Assembly: GCA_025504975.1 (NCBI GenBank)
Contig: JANUWI010000003.1
Span: 1,364,001 to 1,428,000, forward strand
DNA from: Plenodomus lindquistii
Taxonomy: Eukaryota > Ascomycota > Dothideomycetes > Pleosporales > Leptosphaeriaceae
Direction of reading: 5' to 3'
Length of the DNA: 64,000 nucleotides
In this document: positions 31,325-41,674 of the stretch, piece by piece
Layout: each line of letters starts with the position of its first letter
Position numbering within the stretch: position 1 is the stretch's first letter
Program-made: the position numbers and the translations under genes
Notes under the pieces: generated by a model
Database searches by the model: none
Seen by the model: only the letters and a program-made list of their open reading frames with translations
What the model was told of the DNA's origin: nothing

Positions 31325-33080
31325 TTACAACTCGTCGTGGTCCTCCTCGGAGACAGCCTCCTTCGCAGCCCCGGAGGCAGCTGCGGCCGCGGACGAGGCA
31401 GATTCGGTGGCTGCCGAAGCACCAGAGGCGACAGACTCAGAGGCGACGGAGGCAGCAGACTTGGCAGACTCAGTTGCTTTTGAGGCGCCCGACTTGACAG
31501 ACTCTGTGGCGTCCTCAGCAACCTCAGCACCAGCCTCTGTGGCAGCTGCGGCCTGCTCAGCAAGACCCTCAGCAACCTCCTCAGCCTTCTCAGCAGCCGC
31601 AGCGTAGACGGCCTGAGCCTTGTGCGAGCCGTTCTCTGAAATGAACTGGACAAGGTCCTCAACAGTACGGGAACCGGAGTAGTCAACGGGAGAGTCCTTC
31701 TTGCCAGCGGGGAAGAGCTTAATGGTAGGGAAACCCTGGATCTCATCTGGAACGTCGTTGAGGGTAGCGTCGACCTTGGCGACGGTGACGAGCTTGGACA
31801 ATTTGTCGGAAGCGTAAAGCTGGCCAAGCTCTTCGTATTTGGGAGCAAGAGCCTTGCAGTGACCGCACCATGGAGCGTAAAACTCGACGAGGACATCTTT
31901 GTCGTTGTCGAGAACAATATCCTTGTAGCTGTGGGCAACAATAACCTTGACAGGGCCATCGTTGGTCTCTGGGATAGGCTCAGACTTGATGCTGGGTTCA
32001 ACCTTGCCAGCAACAAAGTCGTCGACGAAAGAGCCAATGTCCTTCTCGGTGATCTTCTTGTCCTGGCTGTAAGGGAACTTCTCGTTCTTGTCGGTGCGCT
32101 GAATAGCAAAGGCGGGCCACTTGCCAACCTCGAGGTTCAGGTTGCCAGCGTGCTGGCCAAAGTTCTTGGCATCAATGGTCGCGAAGTTGATGGCGCCCTT
32201 GTGCTTGAGAGCGAGGGGCTTCAGCTGCTTGGCGAAGTCATCACGCTCCTCCTGTGTCTCGGCGAAGATGTATGCAAGGGGGAGACCAGCAGCCATGTAG
32301 CCGCTGTAGGTCTCAGGGCCAACCTCACCGATGAGAGGGGTGGCGGCAACCTTGGCGAACTCGCGGATGGCGTCCGCGTCGAACTTCTCAGTGAAGACGT
32401 CCTTGCCATCGTCGAAAGACTTGTACAGAACGAGACCGGGCTGGGAAACACCCTCGGCCTTGGCCAGGGCAGCGTCGCTGGTGGCACCGAAAAGGAAGTT
32501 GTCGCGGAGGCCATTGGCAACCGAGGTAAAGGTCTCGTTGGAGGCCTTGTCGTCGGCGGCGAAGTAGGCGACGAGGACGACCTTGTCGGCGGTCTTGAAC
32601 TCCTCGAGGGTGTCCTTTGTGACGTCAGAGACGGCGGGGAGGGCCTGCTTGGTCATGTAGGAGATCAAGCTGTCGGCCTTGCGCTGGCCGCCATACGGCG
32701 AGACGTTCTCAGTGCCGCGGAAGACCTTGAGGGTGGGGTAGCCCTCAACGCCGTACTCCTGGCACAGGTCGGCCTCTTCTGTGCAGTCGACCTTGACGAG
32801 CTTGATGTCCTTCTCTTTGAGGGAAGTGGCAGCAGTCTCGTACTCGGGGGCCAGGGCCTTGCAGTGGCCGCACCATGGCGCGAAGACTGTCCTTTGCATC
32901 AGCATTGGCCATGTAATACTGCAATGTACGCATGCTACGACATTGGGGAAACTTACACTCTGCAAGGACGAGGTCGTTCTCGGCAATGAAGGACTTGAAC
33001 GAGTCCTTGTTGAGCTGCTTGACGTCGGACGCGGAAGCAATGGCCGCAAAGAAGGCGGCGCAGATGGTCGAGTACTTCAT
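31325..33080 (-). CDS. PDI1: Protein disulfide isomerase, ER-resident
   Basis: Role: forms and rearranges disulfides in the ER lumen. Exons 32957-33080 and 31325-32886 (70-nt intron, GTAAGT...CAG) give 561 aa. The signal peptide is at about 1-18. The order is a-b-b'-a': the first active site APWCGHC has C47/C50, and the second APWCGHC has C382/C385. The thioredoxin-like middle domains lack cysteine pairs. The a' domain ends near residue 458. A tail of about 100 residues rich in Ala, Ser and Glu follows, with ATES/SAKS/ASES-type units, before the retention signal HDEL (558-561). The usual fungal PDI is near 515 aa, so this tail is longer than normal. The intron splits the codon just before the first active site, in the EFFAPWC stretch. 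Confidence 0.97.
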
Positions 33081-34189
33081 TGTGCAGTGGGGTGGTGCTG
33101 TGCAATGGAAAGGGAGAATGTGGTACGAGGAATCTGTGGGTTGAGTCCTCTGCACGGCGGTGAGGAAGAAGTGCAGTCGAGCGCTGGGAGAGGTTTTTAT
33201 TGTACTGGGGAAGCTCGTGGCGGTTTAAGGGCCACCTGTCGAATTCACTAGTTGCCCCAGGGCCCAAGCGGCTGATACCCGTGGCCCACTTACCAAGACT
33301 AGGTCACCGCACCTCTGTACCTCTTGCATGCGCTCTTCTGGTCCGAGCACCCCCAATAGTATTGGACACGGTGACCGCACACAAACACTCTCACCTGGCC
33401 TCAATGTGCAGCGTCGCGCCCATGGCCACGTTCAACATGGGGCTCCGCAATCCGCGCCGCCCTCACCTCGCACCGTACAGAGAAAGAGTTCAGCGCTATA
33501 CCAGTACGGCTAGTGCAGCCACCCCTGCATATCACATATCACATTATTAATATACTGAGGCCACCTTCATGGCCGCAACAAGCGCAAGGCCAGGTGTTCT
33601 CACTCGGCTTACTCTCAGGCGCAACGCTGAACAGTATACTGTGTACTTTACGTAGTTGATGGAGTATTTTGCTCCGCCTAGTCTGTCCACGAATAGGTCA
33701 CTCCTCGGCTTTTGTCTATATTGGTGTAGACAGGCAGATCAACAACAAGTTGATTGCTATGTCATGGGTGTTCAGTATAAAGGAGCTCGTTTTCATTGTG
33801 TCGCCATCTCACGTTAACAGCACGATGCGTGAGCCTATATAGTAGCAAAAAGATGATAAACGTATATAAAGCTGTTACATTGTAATCTCTACTATTTCTA
33901 GAGCATCTACGTAGTATTTGGTCACTCTAATTAACACTGTAAGTGTGTTGTGTGGTAGTTACAGTGCAAACAGTGTAAGTGTTTTTCGTAGTTACAGTGT
34001 GAACAGTGTAAGTGTTTTTGGTGACTTGATAAATACGAGCACCTTCGTAAGAGCATTTCGTGTGGAAAAGTATCCTCGGAGCTGTATTGTGGCACATTTC
34101 GATGTGTCGATTACTGATCAGCTGATGAGGTCGACGCAACCTAGCCATCATCAATTCGCCAGCTGTAGCCATGACTATCTTCCTATTCC
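33081..34189. other. Intergenic, PDI promoter and AT-rich segment
   Basis: The first 300 bp upstream of PDI hold a TATA-like ACAATAAAAA on the minus strand near 33,200. From about 33,540 to 34,100 the DNA is clearly AT-richer and holds a 33-bp tandem duplication (listed separately). No gene seen. Confidence 0.55.
33955..34020. repeat. 33-bp tandem duplication
   Basis: Two adjacent 33-bp copies (33955-33987 and 33988-34020), both starting GTAGTTACAGTG, differing at three positions. A partial third copy, with the CACTGTAAGTGT part, lies just upstream near 33,935. It sits in an AT-rich spacer between PDI and the desaturase gene. Confidence 0.9.
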
Positions 34190-35642
34190 TCAAGCTGCAG
34201 TAGCAGCAGCAAGCGGCGCCGCAACTCTCGTGACTTGCTCTCCTATGTGCAATAGATATTCTTTCTCACTCTCCAGCAACTTCCCATTCACATTCGAGCC
34301 CCTCTTCCAAATCTCCACCTCCTGTCCACCTCTCAAAACACCTACTCTCATGGTTGAAAGCAGGTTATGTGCAGCATTCAAATGTTCATACACTCCTCCA
34401 TTGAACAGCGCCGTCGCATCCTTGCCAACCGCACTGTTGATCAACGCTTTCCCACCAGGATGCTCAGCAATGAAACCAGAGACATCATGAATCACTCCTG
34501 CGATAGCTATCAGAGCTGCGCCATTCGCAGTAGCCTGCGCTTTGAAGTCGTCCCAGGACAAGACAGGCAACTGCGAAATAGGCACGCCCCAGTCGAGCGC
34601 GGAGCGTTTTTGATTGAGAGCTTTTTGCTGTTGCTGCAGACGGCCTTTTTCAATCTCGTTAGAGCGGAACGTCTTGAGGTTGTAGCTGAGTGGGAAGAGT
34701 GGGATCCGTGACATGGCGTAGATGAGCCATTTGGTCGGATCGTACTGGTACCAAATGATTGCGTTGCCTATGCTTGTGTCAGCTCTTCCGTCCCTTTCAA
34801 CCTCCATCTGAATGTGCCTTTGTGCCTGAAACATTAGGAAACTTACGGTAATCACTAGGAAACTCATGATGGAAATTATGATACCCCTCTCCCATCGTCA
34901 CCAACGCAGTCAGCACATGATCCCTCGGCGACCTTCGATCATCAAATGGCTGCTCCCCAATCCAATGCGCAAGACTATTCACACAAAACGTTGCTTGCTG
35001 CACAAAACACGCTCTTATCAACCCAGCGTATACCAGACCTCCCCACCAATCACCCCATCCCAATCCCGCTACAACGCTTGGGAAAATCCACGCAGCGACC
35101 AACAAGCATTTGCCATAGTGCTTGTGTTGGAACATGACCACAGGATCACTGTCCAAATCCGAGACATCCGTTCGTCCTTTGACTTTGGGGTCACTGTTCA
35201 GCACCATCCATCCAATATGCGAGAACAGTAGCCCACGCATTACGGAGTAGGGATCTTTCATGGTATCCGTCCAGCGATGGTGAGCACGGTGATTCGCACT
35301 CCACCAGCGAATGCTACCCTGGATGGCGCCCGCACCGGTAAATGCAAGGAAAAGCCGCAGAGGAAGACGGGCTGAGTAACAACGGTGGCTCCAGAGTCGG
35401 TGGTATCCGCCTGTTATGCCAAAGGCCGTCATGGCATAATACGTGATGGACCATAGTAGTGTTGGGAGGGTGAGCGGGGTCGAGCGAGCGAGATAGAGAC
35501 CAAAGAGTGGTATGAAGACAACGAGAGTAGTATTGAGCCAATTGATCTTTTGGTACCAATTCTTCCATGTGAGGGGTTGTTGTGAGATGTGAAGTGGTTT
35601 GTGGAGTAGATCCACTTCCGGACGAGCTTCCGAGACTGGCAT
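34190..35642 (-). CDS. OLE1: Acyl-CoA delta-9 desaturase with C-terminal cytochrome b5 domain (Ole1 type)
   Basis: Role: introduces the delta-9 double bond into stearoyl- or palmitoyl-CoA at the ER membrane. Exons 34847-35642 and 34190-34767 (79-nt intron, GTAAGT...TAG) give 457 aa. The junction restores DYRNAIIWYQYDPTKW, a desaturase hallmark. The three histidine boxes are present: HRLWSH, HRAHH and HNFHH. Hydrophobic segments flank them (TTLVVFIPLFGLYLA and others). The fused cytochrome b5 domain at about 345-425 has the heme-binding HPGG motif. The protein is somewhat shorter than yeast Ole1 (510 aa) because its N-terminus is shorter. The start is the first ATG of the open frame. Confidence 0.96.
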
Positions 35643-36550
35643 CTTGTGTTACAGAGCCGCAATTGTCGAGAGAGAGCTGATCTAATCCGGCGAGGCTAAG
35701 GGAAGACGAGCCTACATATCTATACCTCGACTCGGAGTTCGGCCCCCGTCACGGCCGTTATCCATTCGGAGAAAACGTGGTTGCGTAACAAGCTCAGCGG
35801 CTCTGTCGTATACATGCCGCTAATGCGGCCAGAACTACCATCAAAGGACGTTGTTGAGCCTGTTGCGAGTCTTCGAGACGAGATTTGATTCGTCGGTGGA
35901 GTGACAGAGGTAGATAATGATGAAGCTTACATTTGAGCTTTATGGTTAGAGCGCGGTCATTTACCGGCTAGACCCATTTCAGTCTTACTCGCGAGGAAGA
36001 AACGTGGAGGGTATAGAAAGATACATGCCAAATTTTATCTGTGAGGCCTCTCGCGCATTGACTTCTTCCTCGAGACTTGCTCGCGAGGAGCTCTGCTTGA
36101 GAATCTGTTCCCGAAAGAGTGGGCTTTAGAGTATGTGTTGCGTGTGATTAGTGATCGTGGACAAGCCACAAACTAGTAACAGGTGGGGATCACCGAGTGA
36201 AGAGCTAGTCAGTAAGAAATTCCAACATCACCGCCTTGCAGAGCGGAAGAGATCACGACATAGATACATCTAGAGAGTTTTCGAGCCGCCCGCGTTGACT
36301 TCCCTACGGCATCCATCATCATTAGCCAGACGTCGAGACCATTCACCCAAACCTGGGTATTCCAGTCCATGCCCTAGATCATCCTCCTTTGAACACAACC
36401 AAAGCGATATTGACCGGTTATCCATGTAACGAAGCAAAGCTGTCCAAATCCATGTTTTGCGGTGCAATATACGCGAAGCATTTCACGCAACAGACAATTT
36501 CTGAGAGAGTCTTCCCCAAAACCTTCATGCCAATCTTTCAGGTATTTCCC
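35643..36550. other. Intergenic, upstream of OLE1
   Basis: 908 bp containing the OLE1 promoter by position and the 3' end of the BTB/RING gene. Small inverted matches of TCGCGAGG occur near 35,990 and 36,080. No gene recognised. Confidence 0.55.
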
Positions 36551-37561
36551 TCAGCGTTTCAAGTGTCCAGCATTGGCTAAATACCACCACACATTGTTGC
36601 GGTCGACATCGGTCAAACTCCAAACATTGTTCCTCGCCGCATCCGCCAAGTTGACCGCATCCTCGCCATCTTCCTGCTCCGCAATATCGAGCAAGGAGTT
36701 CATAAGGTCGTTGTAGAGGTTGCGCAGCACCGGGGGCTTCTGGTGATCCAGCCAAGTTATGTCTCCTGTAGCGGCATAGAGATCGACCAAGAACTGTTTG
36801 AATGTCGAAGGACCTTTCATCGCGCTGTATCCGTAGGTAATGCTCGCCAAGGATATGCCCTGAACGTTGTCGAGACTCTCTTGTACAATATGCTTTCGCA
36901 CCGCGAGCTGGAAGCCTTTGTCCTGCAATTTTTCTCCAAGCAAGTGTGCTTTGATCAATCGAGTGCAATCAGTAGTATTTTCACCTTTGCTTAACCTGTA
37001 ACTTGGGATGCGAGCAGTATATAGCCAATTGGCGTAGACCTCGAAGCCATCAGCATCTAGCTCATGCAGTTCCGACTGGTGAAAGAATGGCGATTTCTTC
37101 CAGGTTGTGCGACAAAAAGGACATTTGTTCGAGGTCTTGACCCACTGCTGCAGACAATCTTGGTGTATGTTGTTGCCACACGTTTTGCACCACGTCACGT
37201 AACTGGTGTCAGAATCCAGATCCTCGCAACAAATTGCACAATCGCCCTCAAGAGACTTGCGGACGTGTTGGAACGCTTGCTTAAGGTAAGGCGATCGTGA
37301 ACAAAGCAGATCCTCGTGGACAGAGAAGCCTTGACGTTCTGGCCCGACCTCCACACGGAGAATACGTCCTCGAATACTAAGAAGTGAGTTAGCAGTCGCG
37401 ATCATGACGGCACAGGGATACTTGCTGGAGAGGGCTGAGCTGCCGTGCTTTGCTGACACCTTGCGGCTTCCGAGTCGCCTTGCGAGCTTGCTTTTCTGTC
37501 TTCAATCAGTCTTGCGCATGGGTTGTCGCCATGGAGAAGACTCACCGTAATCTTTTGCCAT
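36551..37561 (-). CDS. BTB/POZ-like protein with internal RING finger
   Basis: A likely substrate-recognition or ubiquitin-ligase protein. The main exon is 36551-37376. Two short upstream exons (37546-37561 and 37460-37490) are proposed. Together they give 290 aa starting MAKDYASSQ, with a stop-free frame. Seen: residues 20-57 match the start of a fungal BTB (ILRVEVG, FSVHEDLLCSRSPYLKQAF). Next comes a RING finger with C62, C65, C79, C82, H87, C90, C101 and C104. The sequence then resumes as the second half of BTB (LDADGFEVYANWLYTARI and KAHLLGEKLQDKGF). The RING thus sits in a loop of the BTB fold. The C-terminal 110 residues are helical and unassigned. The 5' exons are uncertain. An alternative splicing (acceptor 5 nt earlier in intron 1 and 7 nt later in intron 2) also keeps frame, and the frame is open without splicing from 37459. 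Confidence 0.75.
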
Positions 37562-37913
37562 TATGCCTTGTGTCAATCAATACTCTGAAGGTGAGGTTGT
37601 TGGCAGTAAGTTCCTCTGGGATTGGAGCTCATGATGTACGTGGTGAGATGTCAATGTTGGTGATCGTGAGGGGCATGGTGATAGTGAGGGAAAGGGTGAA
37701 AGTGATGGAGACGTCTGATGCGAGGAAGCGACGGCCGCTGGCTATGAGGTCTACAACCAGAAGAACTGGGTGCATAAGAGTGGGAACAGTAGTGCTCAGA
37801 TGGATCCAACTCATGTGCAACCGGAGCTCACGTGCCGCGCATCGTGTTGACATGTGTCTTCCGGAACGCCAAACGCTATGCAAAGATCAAGAAGACTTCA
37901 GATGAATGGCAGC
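37562..37913. other. Intergenic, BTB/RING gene to ELYS-domain gene
   Basis: 352 bp between two minus-strand genes. An overlapping plus-strand frame of 151 codons (37450-37905) lacks features of a real protein. Confidence 0.55.
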
Positions 37914-38978
37914 TCAGACGCTGAACCCCTCCTCATCTTTCCTCGGCCCCAGACCCTTCTTCATGCCGTCCCTAAGGATCTCCCAACTCACGCCCTCTTT
38001 CCTAGTCCCGCGCAGATTCCCCTCGCCAACCGCTTGCGTCAGCCTCCCTGTCGCAATCCGGCGCATCATCACGGTATCATGTGACCCCGCGTATGTCCTG
38101 CCCTTGCCCTCGGTCAAGAACTTCTCGATGAACTCGTCCTCCTCGTCGCTTAGAGGCAGGCTGACAAGCTCTACCGCCTTGTCTGCGCGCGCGTATTTCT
38201 CCTCTTCGTCGCTGGAATATGCATTCCTCTCCAGAGTCTGCTCCACGAGGATTTCCAGCAGCGCCTTGTGCTCGCACTCGGGCCGTGTGTGGATCCACCA
38301 GTATGTCTCGGTGACGTTTCGTGCGGCGAGGTATTTGGCGAACTCGACTCTGACCTTGTCGTCGTCTAGCGGGGGCTTGACGCAGTTGTAGTAGGCGAGT
38401 GGCAGTACGTCGTCCTCGTTGCGCTTCTGCATGCCAACGCTGTTCAGCCTGTCCCGTCCCTTCAACAGCGTGTGCATGATTTCGTCGGGAAAGGTTGGTA
38501 TGATGCTCGGGTGCGTGAGGTGGCCGACGGCGATGGCAAAGTCCATGCGATCAAGCGCCCACAGCCCCTCAATGAAAGTCCAGAACCGCTTCTCGAGGTG
38601 CACGTCTCTGGCGAAGGCATCGGAGAGCTCCACATCGCCGTGGTGTTGAGGCGACAAGTCTTTTAGTAGGTAGAAGACGAGGCAGTGCTTGTTGTGTAGT
38701 GTTGTGTTGGCCGAGACGATGCGCTTGTGGAGGTCTTGCAGCTGCTGTGCGTTCTTGGGAGGGTAGAGCCTCTTGCCTATGCCACCCTCGTTAGTTTGCA
38801 TGAATCCAGCATGCTGGCACTGCGATTGCGACATGCCTGTGATCTTGAGCAGTTCCAACAGTCGCTCGAAGAAGGTGCGACCGCCGAGCGCATGTTGGTA
38901 CTCTTGGATTTCGGTCACGAGACCACTGCTGTAATCAAGGCCCTGAAACACGGCGTCGAAGTCTTCCACGTCAAGCAT
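37914..38978 (-). CDS. ELYS-domain nuclear pore assembly protein
   Basis: Family: ELYS-like domain (nuclear pore complex assembly; Ely5 in fission yeast, ELYS in animals). These bind the Nup107/Nup84 outer-ring complex. Single exon, 354 aa. The N-terminal and central helical region at about 30-280 matches the ELYS fold, with FYLLKDL near 105, the FWTFIEGLWALDRMDFAIAVGHLTHPSIIPTF stretch near 140 (given here in part: LWALDRMDFAIAVGHL) and PDEIMHTLL next to it. The C-terminus is charged, with an acidic patch (SDEEDEF). It lacks the large beta-propeller and AT-hook parts of animal ELYS, as usual in fungi. A GTTGCA microsatellite lies 17 bp upstream of the start, in the probable 5' UTR. Confidence 0.8.
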   Translation of the reverse strand: MLDVEDFDAVFQGLDYSSGLVTEIQEYQHALGGRTFFERLLELLKITGMSQSQCQHAGFMQTNEGGIGKRLYPPKNAQQLQDLHKRIVSANTTLHNKHCLVFYLLKDLSPQHHGDVELSDAFARDVHLEKRFWTFIEGLWALDRMDFAIAVGHLTHPSIIPTFPDEIMHTLLKGRDRLNSVGMQKRNEDDVLPLAYYNCVKPPLDDDKVRVEFAKYLAARNVTETYWWIHTRPECEHKALLEILVEQTLERNAYSSDEEEKYARADKAVELVSLPLSDEEDEFIEKFLTEGKGRTYAGSHDTVMMRRIATGRLTQAVGEGNLRGTRKEGVSWEILRDGMKKGLGPRKDEEGFSV

Positions 38979-39312
38979 TGCGAATTTGTTCTGTGGTTGC
39001 AGTTGCAGTTGCAGTTGCAGTTGCAGTTGCAGTTGCAGTTGCAGTTGCAGTCGTCTTCAACGAGCCGTGGTTTGCTGTGCACGCGAAGCCGGGGTCGACG
39101 TGTTTCGGGCTTAGCGTGTTGAGCTAGGCCCTTCGTCATCACCACACCTTCCCTTTCACGCATACGAGCACTTGACCATGCATGTATTCATTCATTCATC
39201 GGACTAACTACTTCCGCTTATACCTCCACTCATGCCTGTTGTCCTTCAGAGCTTCGTGCGGGATCTGTTGACCCGGTTCATTATAAACAGCTACCAACAC
39301 ACCGCAACGCAC
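38979..39312. other. Intergenic, ELYS-domain gene to bli-3
   Basis: 334 bp holding the microsatellite described separately, the ELYS-gene promoter and the bli-3 3' end. No gene. Confidence 0.6.
38996..39049. repeat. GTTGCA microsatellite, nine perfect copies
   Basis: Nine uninterrupted GTTGCA units. On the minus strand, in phase with the ELYS-domain start codon, they read as Gln-Leu repeats. A stop codon upstream and the lack of another ATG place them in the 5' UTR. Confidence 0.95.
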
Positions 39313-40120
39313 TTACTGCATCGACCTCGCCTTTTCCAGATCCTGCTGGTTCAGCTCCCTCAACTTTCCTGTGTTTGCAACACCTCCAGTGATGTTGGCT
39401 CCAATCACCTCCTTGGCGTACCCAAGCACACCAACCTCCGTCTTATAGTATGAAACGTAGTTGGCCTTGATCTCAATGAGCGTCATGCGCGGGTCTGACG
39501 CTGTGCCATCGTGTACACCGTCACCGAGGTCACCGAACCATGCTGACGCTCCCTTGCTCCATACGTCCTTGATGCGTGGATCTGAGTTGTCCGTGGTTGT
39601 GGCCTTTCCTGAAATGCTGATCCAGTCTTGTGTCCTGATGTCCTGGAAGGAAATCTGAACTTCTTTATTTTGGTCGAGGTCCTGGAACTTGGACGAGTGC
39701 TTGTTGGCGAGGAAGAGGAAGTCGGGGCCGGTGCGCTTGGCGACTGCCATGGAGCGGCCGACGGGACCTGTTCGAGCTGAGCTGCTAATCATTGCTAGTG
39801 CAAGACGGGGGGAGCATACCGACACCATTGCGGTATGTGTTTAGCATGCATATCTTCTTGCCATCTGCAATCTCAAAAAAGTCCTTGATCTGCTGGTCCT
39901 TGGGTGTATCGTTGTCATACTGCTTCGCGACACTGGGGTCGGTCTTGGAGTCTACCTCGCTCTTCTTAAGTTGGTCTGGCATTTTGATTGAAGTTGTGAT
40001 AGAGAAGAATCTAGGTGCTAATTTATTTGGGTAGGAAGTGCGAGATGAAGTTGAGATGCGTGTTGTGACTGAACGAGAAGCATACGCAGTGCGTAGAAGT
40101 ACTCGCGTGGAAGACATCAT
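39313..40120 (-). CDS. bli-3: bli-3 homologue, general stress protein 26 / PNPOx-like FMN-binding split-barrel protein
   Basis: Family: the blue-light-inducible bli-3 product of Neurospora and its relatives, in the pyridoxamine-5'-phosphate-oxidase-like split-barrel group. Enzyme activity is not established. Exons 39820-40120 and 39313-39767 (52-nt intron, GTATGC...CAG) give 251 aa. The junction yields NGVGPVGRSMAVAKR. Conserved segments are PDFLFLANKHSSKF, VQISFQD, WFGDLGDGVHDG and DPRMTLIEI. The first 45 residues are Ser/Arg/Thr-rich and look like a mitochondrial presequence. A second in-frame Met at 39982 (MPDQLKKSEVD) matches the start of shorter family members, so there could be two forms. 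Light control is known for the family in Neurospora and is only inferred here. Confidence 0.88.
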
Positions 40121-40581
40121 TTCAAGTAGGTGGACGTAACAATGAGATCAGAGGATGACTGTCAGCGGCAGGTGGAGGCCGAAGAGAGCATATGTGGCTC
40201 CATTCGAGACGCGTAACAATCAGCATGACGTTTGTTTGGAACTTGTCAATAATTTGGTGTCACGTTGTGGAGGTTGACAGGTCGAGGCATATGTATGACG
40301 ACTGTTAAATCGCGTTCTACGGTAGCGCGTCTCGCCAAATACGGGCGCAACCTAGAACCACCCGGCCAGCAAATTGTATACGGGGAGCCGGTACGCGCGG
40401 GGTCCGATCCACATGCTAGGTATCTGGGTACATTCAAGCGCATTGTTCCGATTGACCGTATATATCTCCAAAAGCAGTAACTCCCAAGATATACAGTGAA
40501 TAGGTCGGCAAACATGGACATCCAAAAGACTGAACCGAGCTGCCATTGTGGAGATACAAGGAAAGAAAAAAACCATTCCAT
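40121..40581. other. Intergenic, bli-3 promoter side
   Basis: 461 bp upstream of bli-3 and downstream of the dioxygenase gene. No long open frame and no obvious repeat. It is the place to look for WC-complex (GATC-containing) light-response elements; I did not identify one with confidence. Confidence 0.55.
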
Positions 40582-41674
40582 CTAAGCCGTGGTCTTGATC
40601 GTCGTCGACTGTTCCAACCCTTTCCCTTCCTGCAACTTACTCATCCTCTCCTCTTCCTTCCTTTTCATTTCTTCCTGTATCCTTATCCTCTCGGGGACGA
40701 CCATCTGTCTCTCAGCCGTAATCTTCCACCCTTCCAGCCTTTCCTTCCCTAATGCTTTCAACGTCTTCTTCTCGACAGCACTATACCTTCCATCCTTTCG
40801 ATCAAACACAAACGGCTCCTTCACCGAAACAGGCGGATTCGTAATTACCCTGACATTCCTCAGCTGGTTATTGCTCGCCGAGTGCAACATAAGCGGATGC
40901 AACAAATACACATCCCCTGCCACGCCCGTGGCTTCTACAAACGCTTCGTCTGGCATCGTAGCAGCAAGCTCGTTAAACCATTTCAACCCATCTTCTTGTC
41001 TGAACGTCGGATTTTGTGCTCGCGGCGTCATACGCGGACTCACACCCTCGGGATGCTCAAACAAATGTCTCGCAACCGTTGATATTGCGCCAGGACATAT
41101 AAACGTCCCGCCACCACCAGCAACGATATCCGTCCACAGTGGGATTACTAGCAACCCCTGCTCCGGACTATCGAGGTAGTGAACGAAGAAATCGCCGTCG
41201 ACGTGCCAGCCTGGTAGTTCCTGGGGCTTAATGATTTTGTTGTGACCTTCTGGTGTTCCGAGATTGACAATGAAGCCGTCTTTCCATGTCGAGGCGTTGG
41301 AGTCGACATGTTCTGCGCCGCCGAGGAGATTGCAGATCCCTGCCCAGGCTTTTGGGGCAAAGTCTGCGACAGAGAATTCGTTGAAGAAGGGCATGTTTGT
41401 GCGTTCAGTATGCCTGGGATTTGCATCAGTAAGTGACTTGGTGTTGAGATGATAGAATCTCAATTGAGACTCACCATGTCGACTTGTCCTTTGGATCCAT
41501 GCCTAATCGAACCCACAATGTCTTCTGAAGCCCCTCAGCCTGCTCACGAGTGAAGCAATTTGACAACTTGAGCCATCCATGCTCAAGAAAGTGATCAATC
41601 TGCTCTTGCGGGAGTTTGTATTCCTCTGCGTCTGCCATGATTTCTCGGTAGACTTCGTTCGACTGCAGCATCAA
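40582..41674 (-). CDS. Phytanoyl-CoA dioxygenase-like Fe(II)/2-oxoglutarate oxygenase
   Basis: A non-heme iron oxygenase of the PhyH family. The substrate is unknown. Exons 41475-41674 and 40582-41413 (61-nt intron, GTGAGT...CAG) give 343 aa, or 331 aa if translation starts at the Met at 41638 (MADAEEYKLPQEQ), which I favour. The N-terminal FLEHGWLKLSNCFTREQAE segment is typical for PhyH. Iron ligands are expected in GWHVDGDFF (HxD) and in HPLMLHSAS (distal His), followed by an Arg (NVRVITN) that could bind 2-oxoglutarate. A GGGGTFICPGA segment lies between. The last 60 residues are a charged helix. No neighbouring biosynthetic genes point to a pathway. Confidence 0.82.

Noticed and set aside
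31859..32989. A 376-codon plus-strand open frame
   Set aside because: It is antisense to PDI exon 2 and part of its intron. It has no motif and is explained by the codon bias of the PDI gene.
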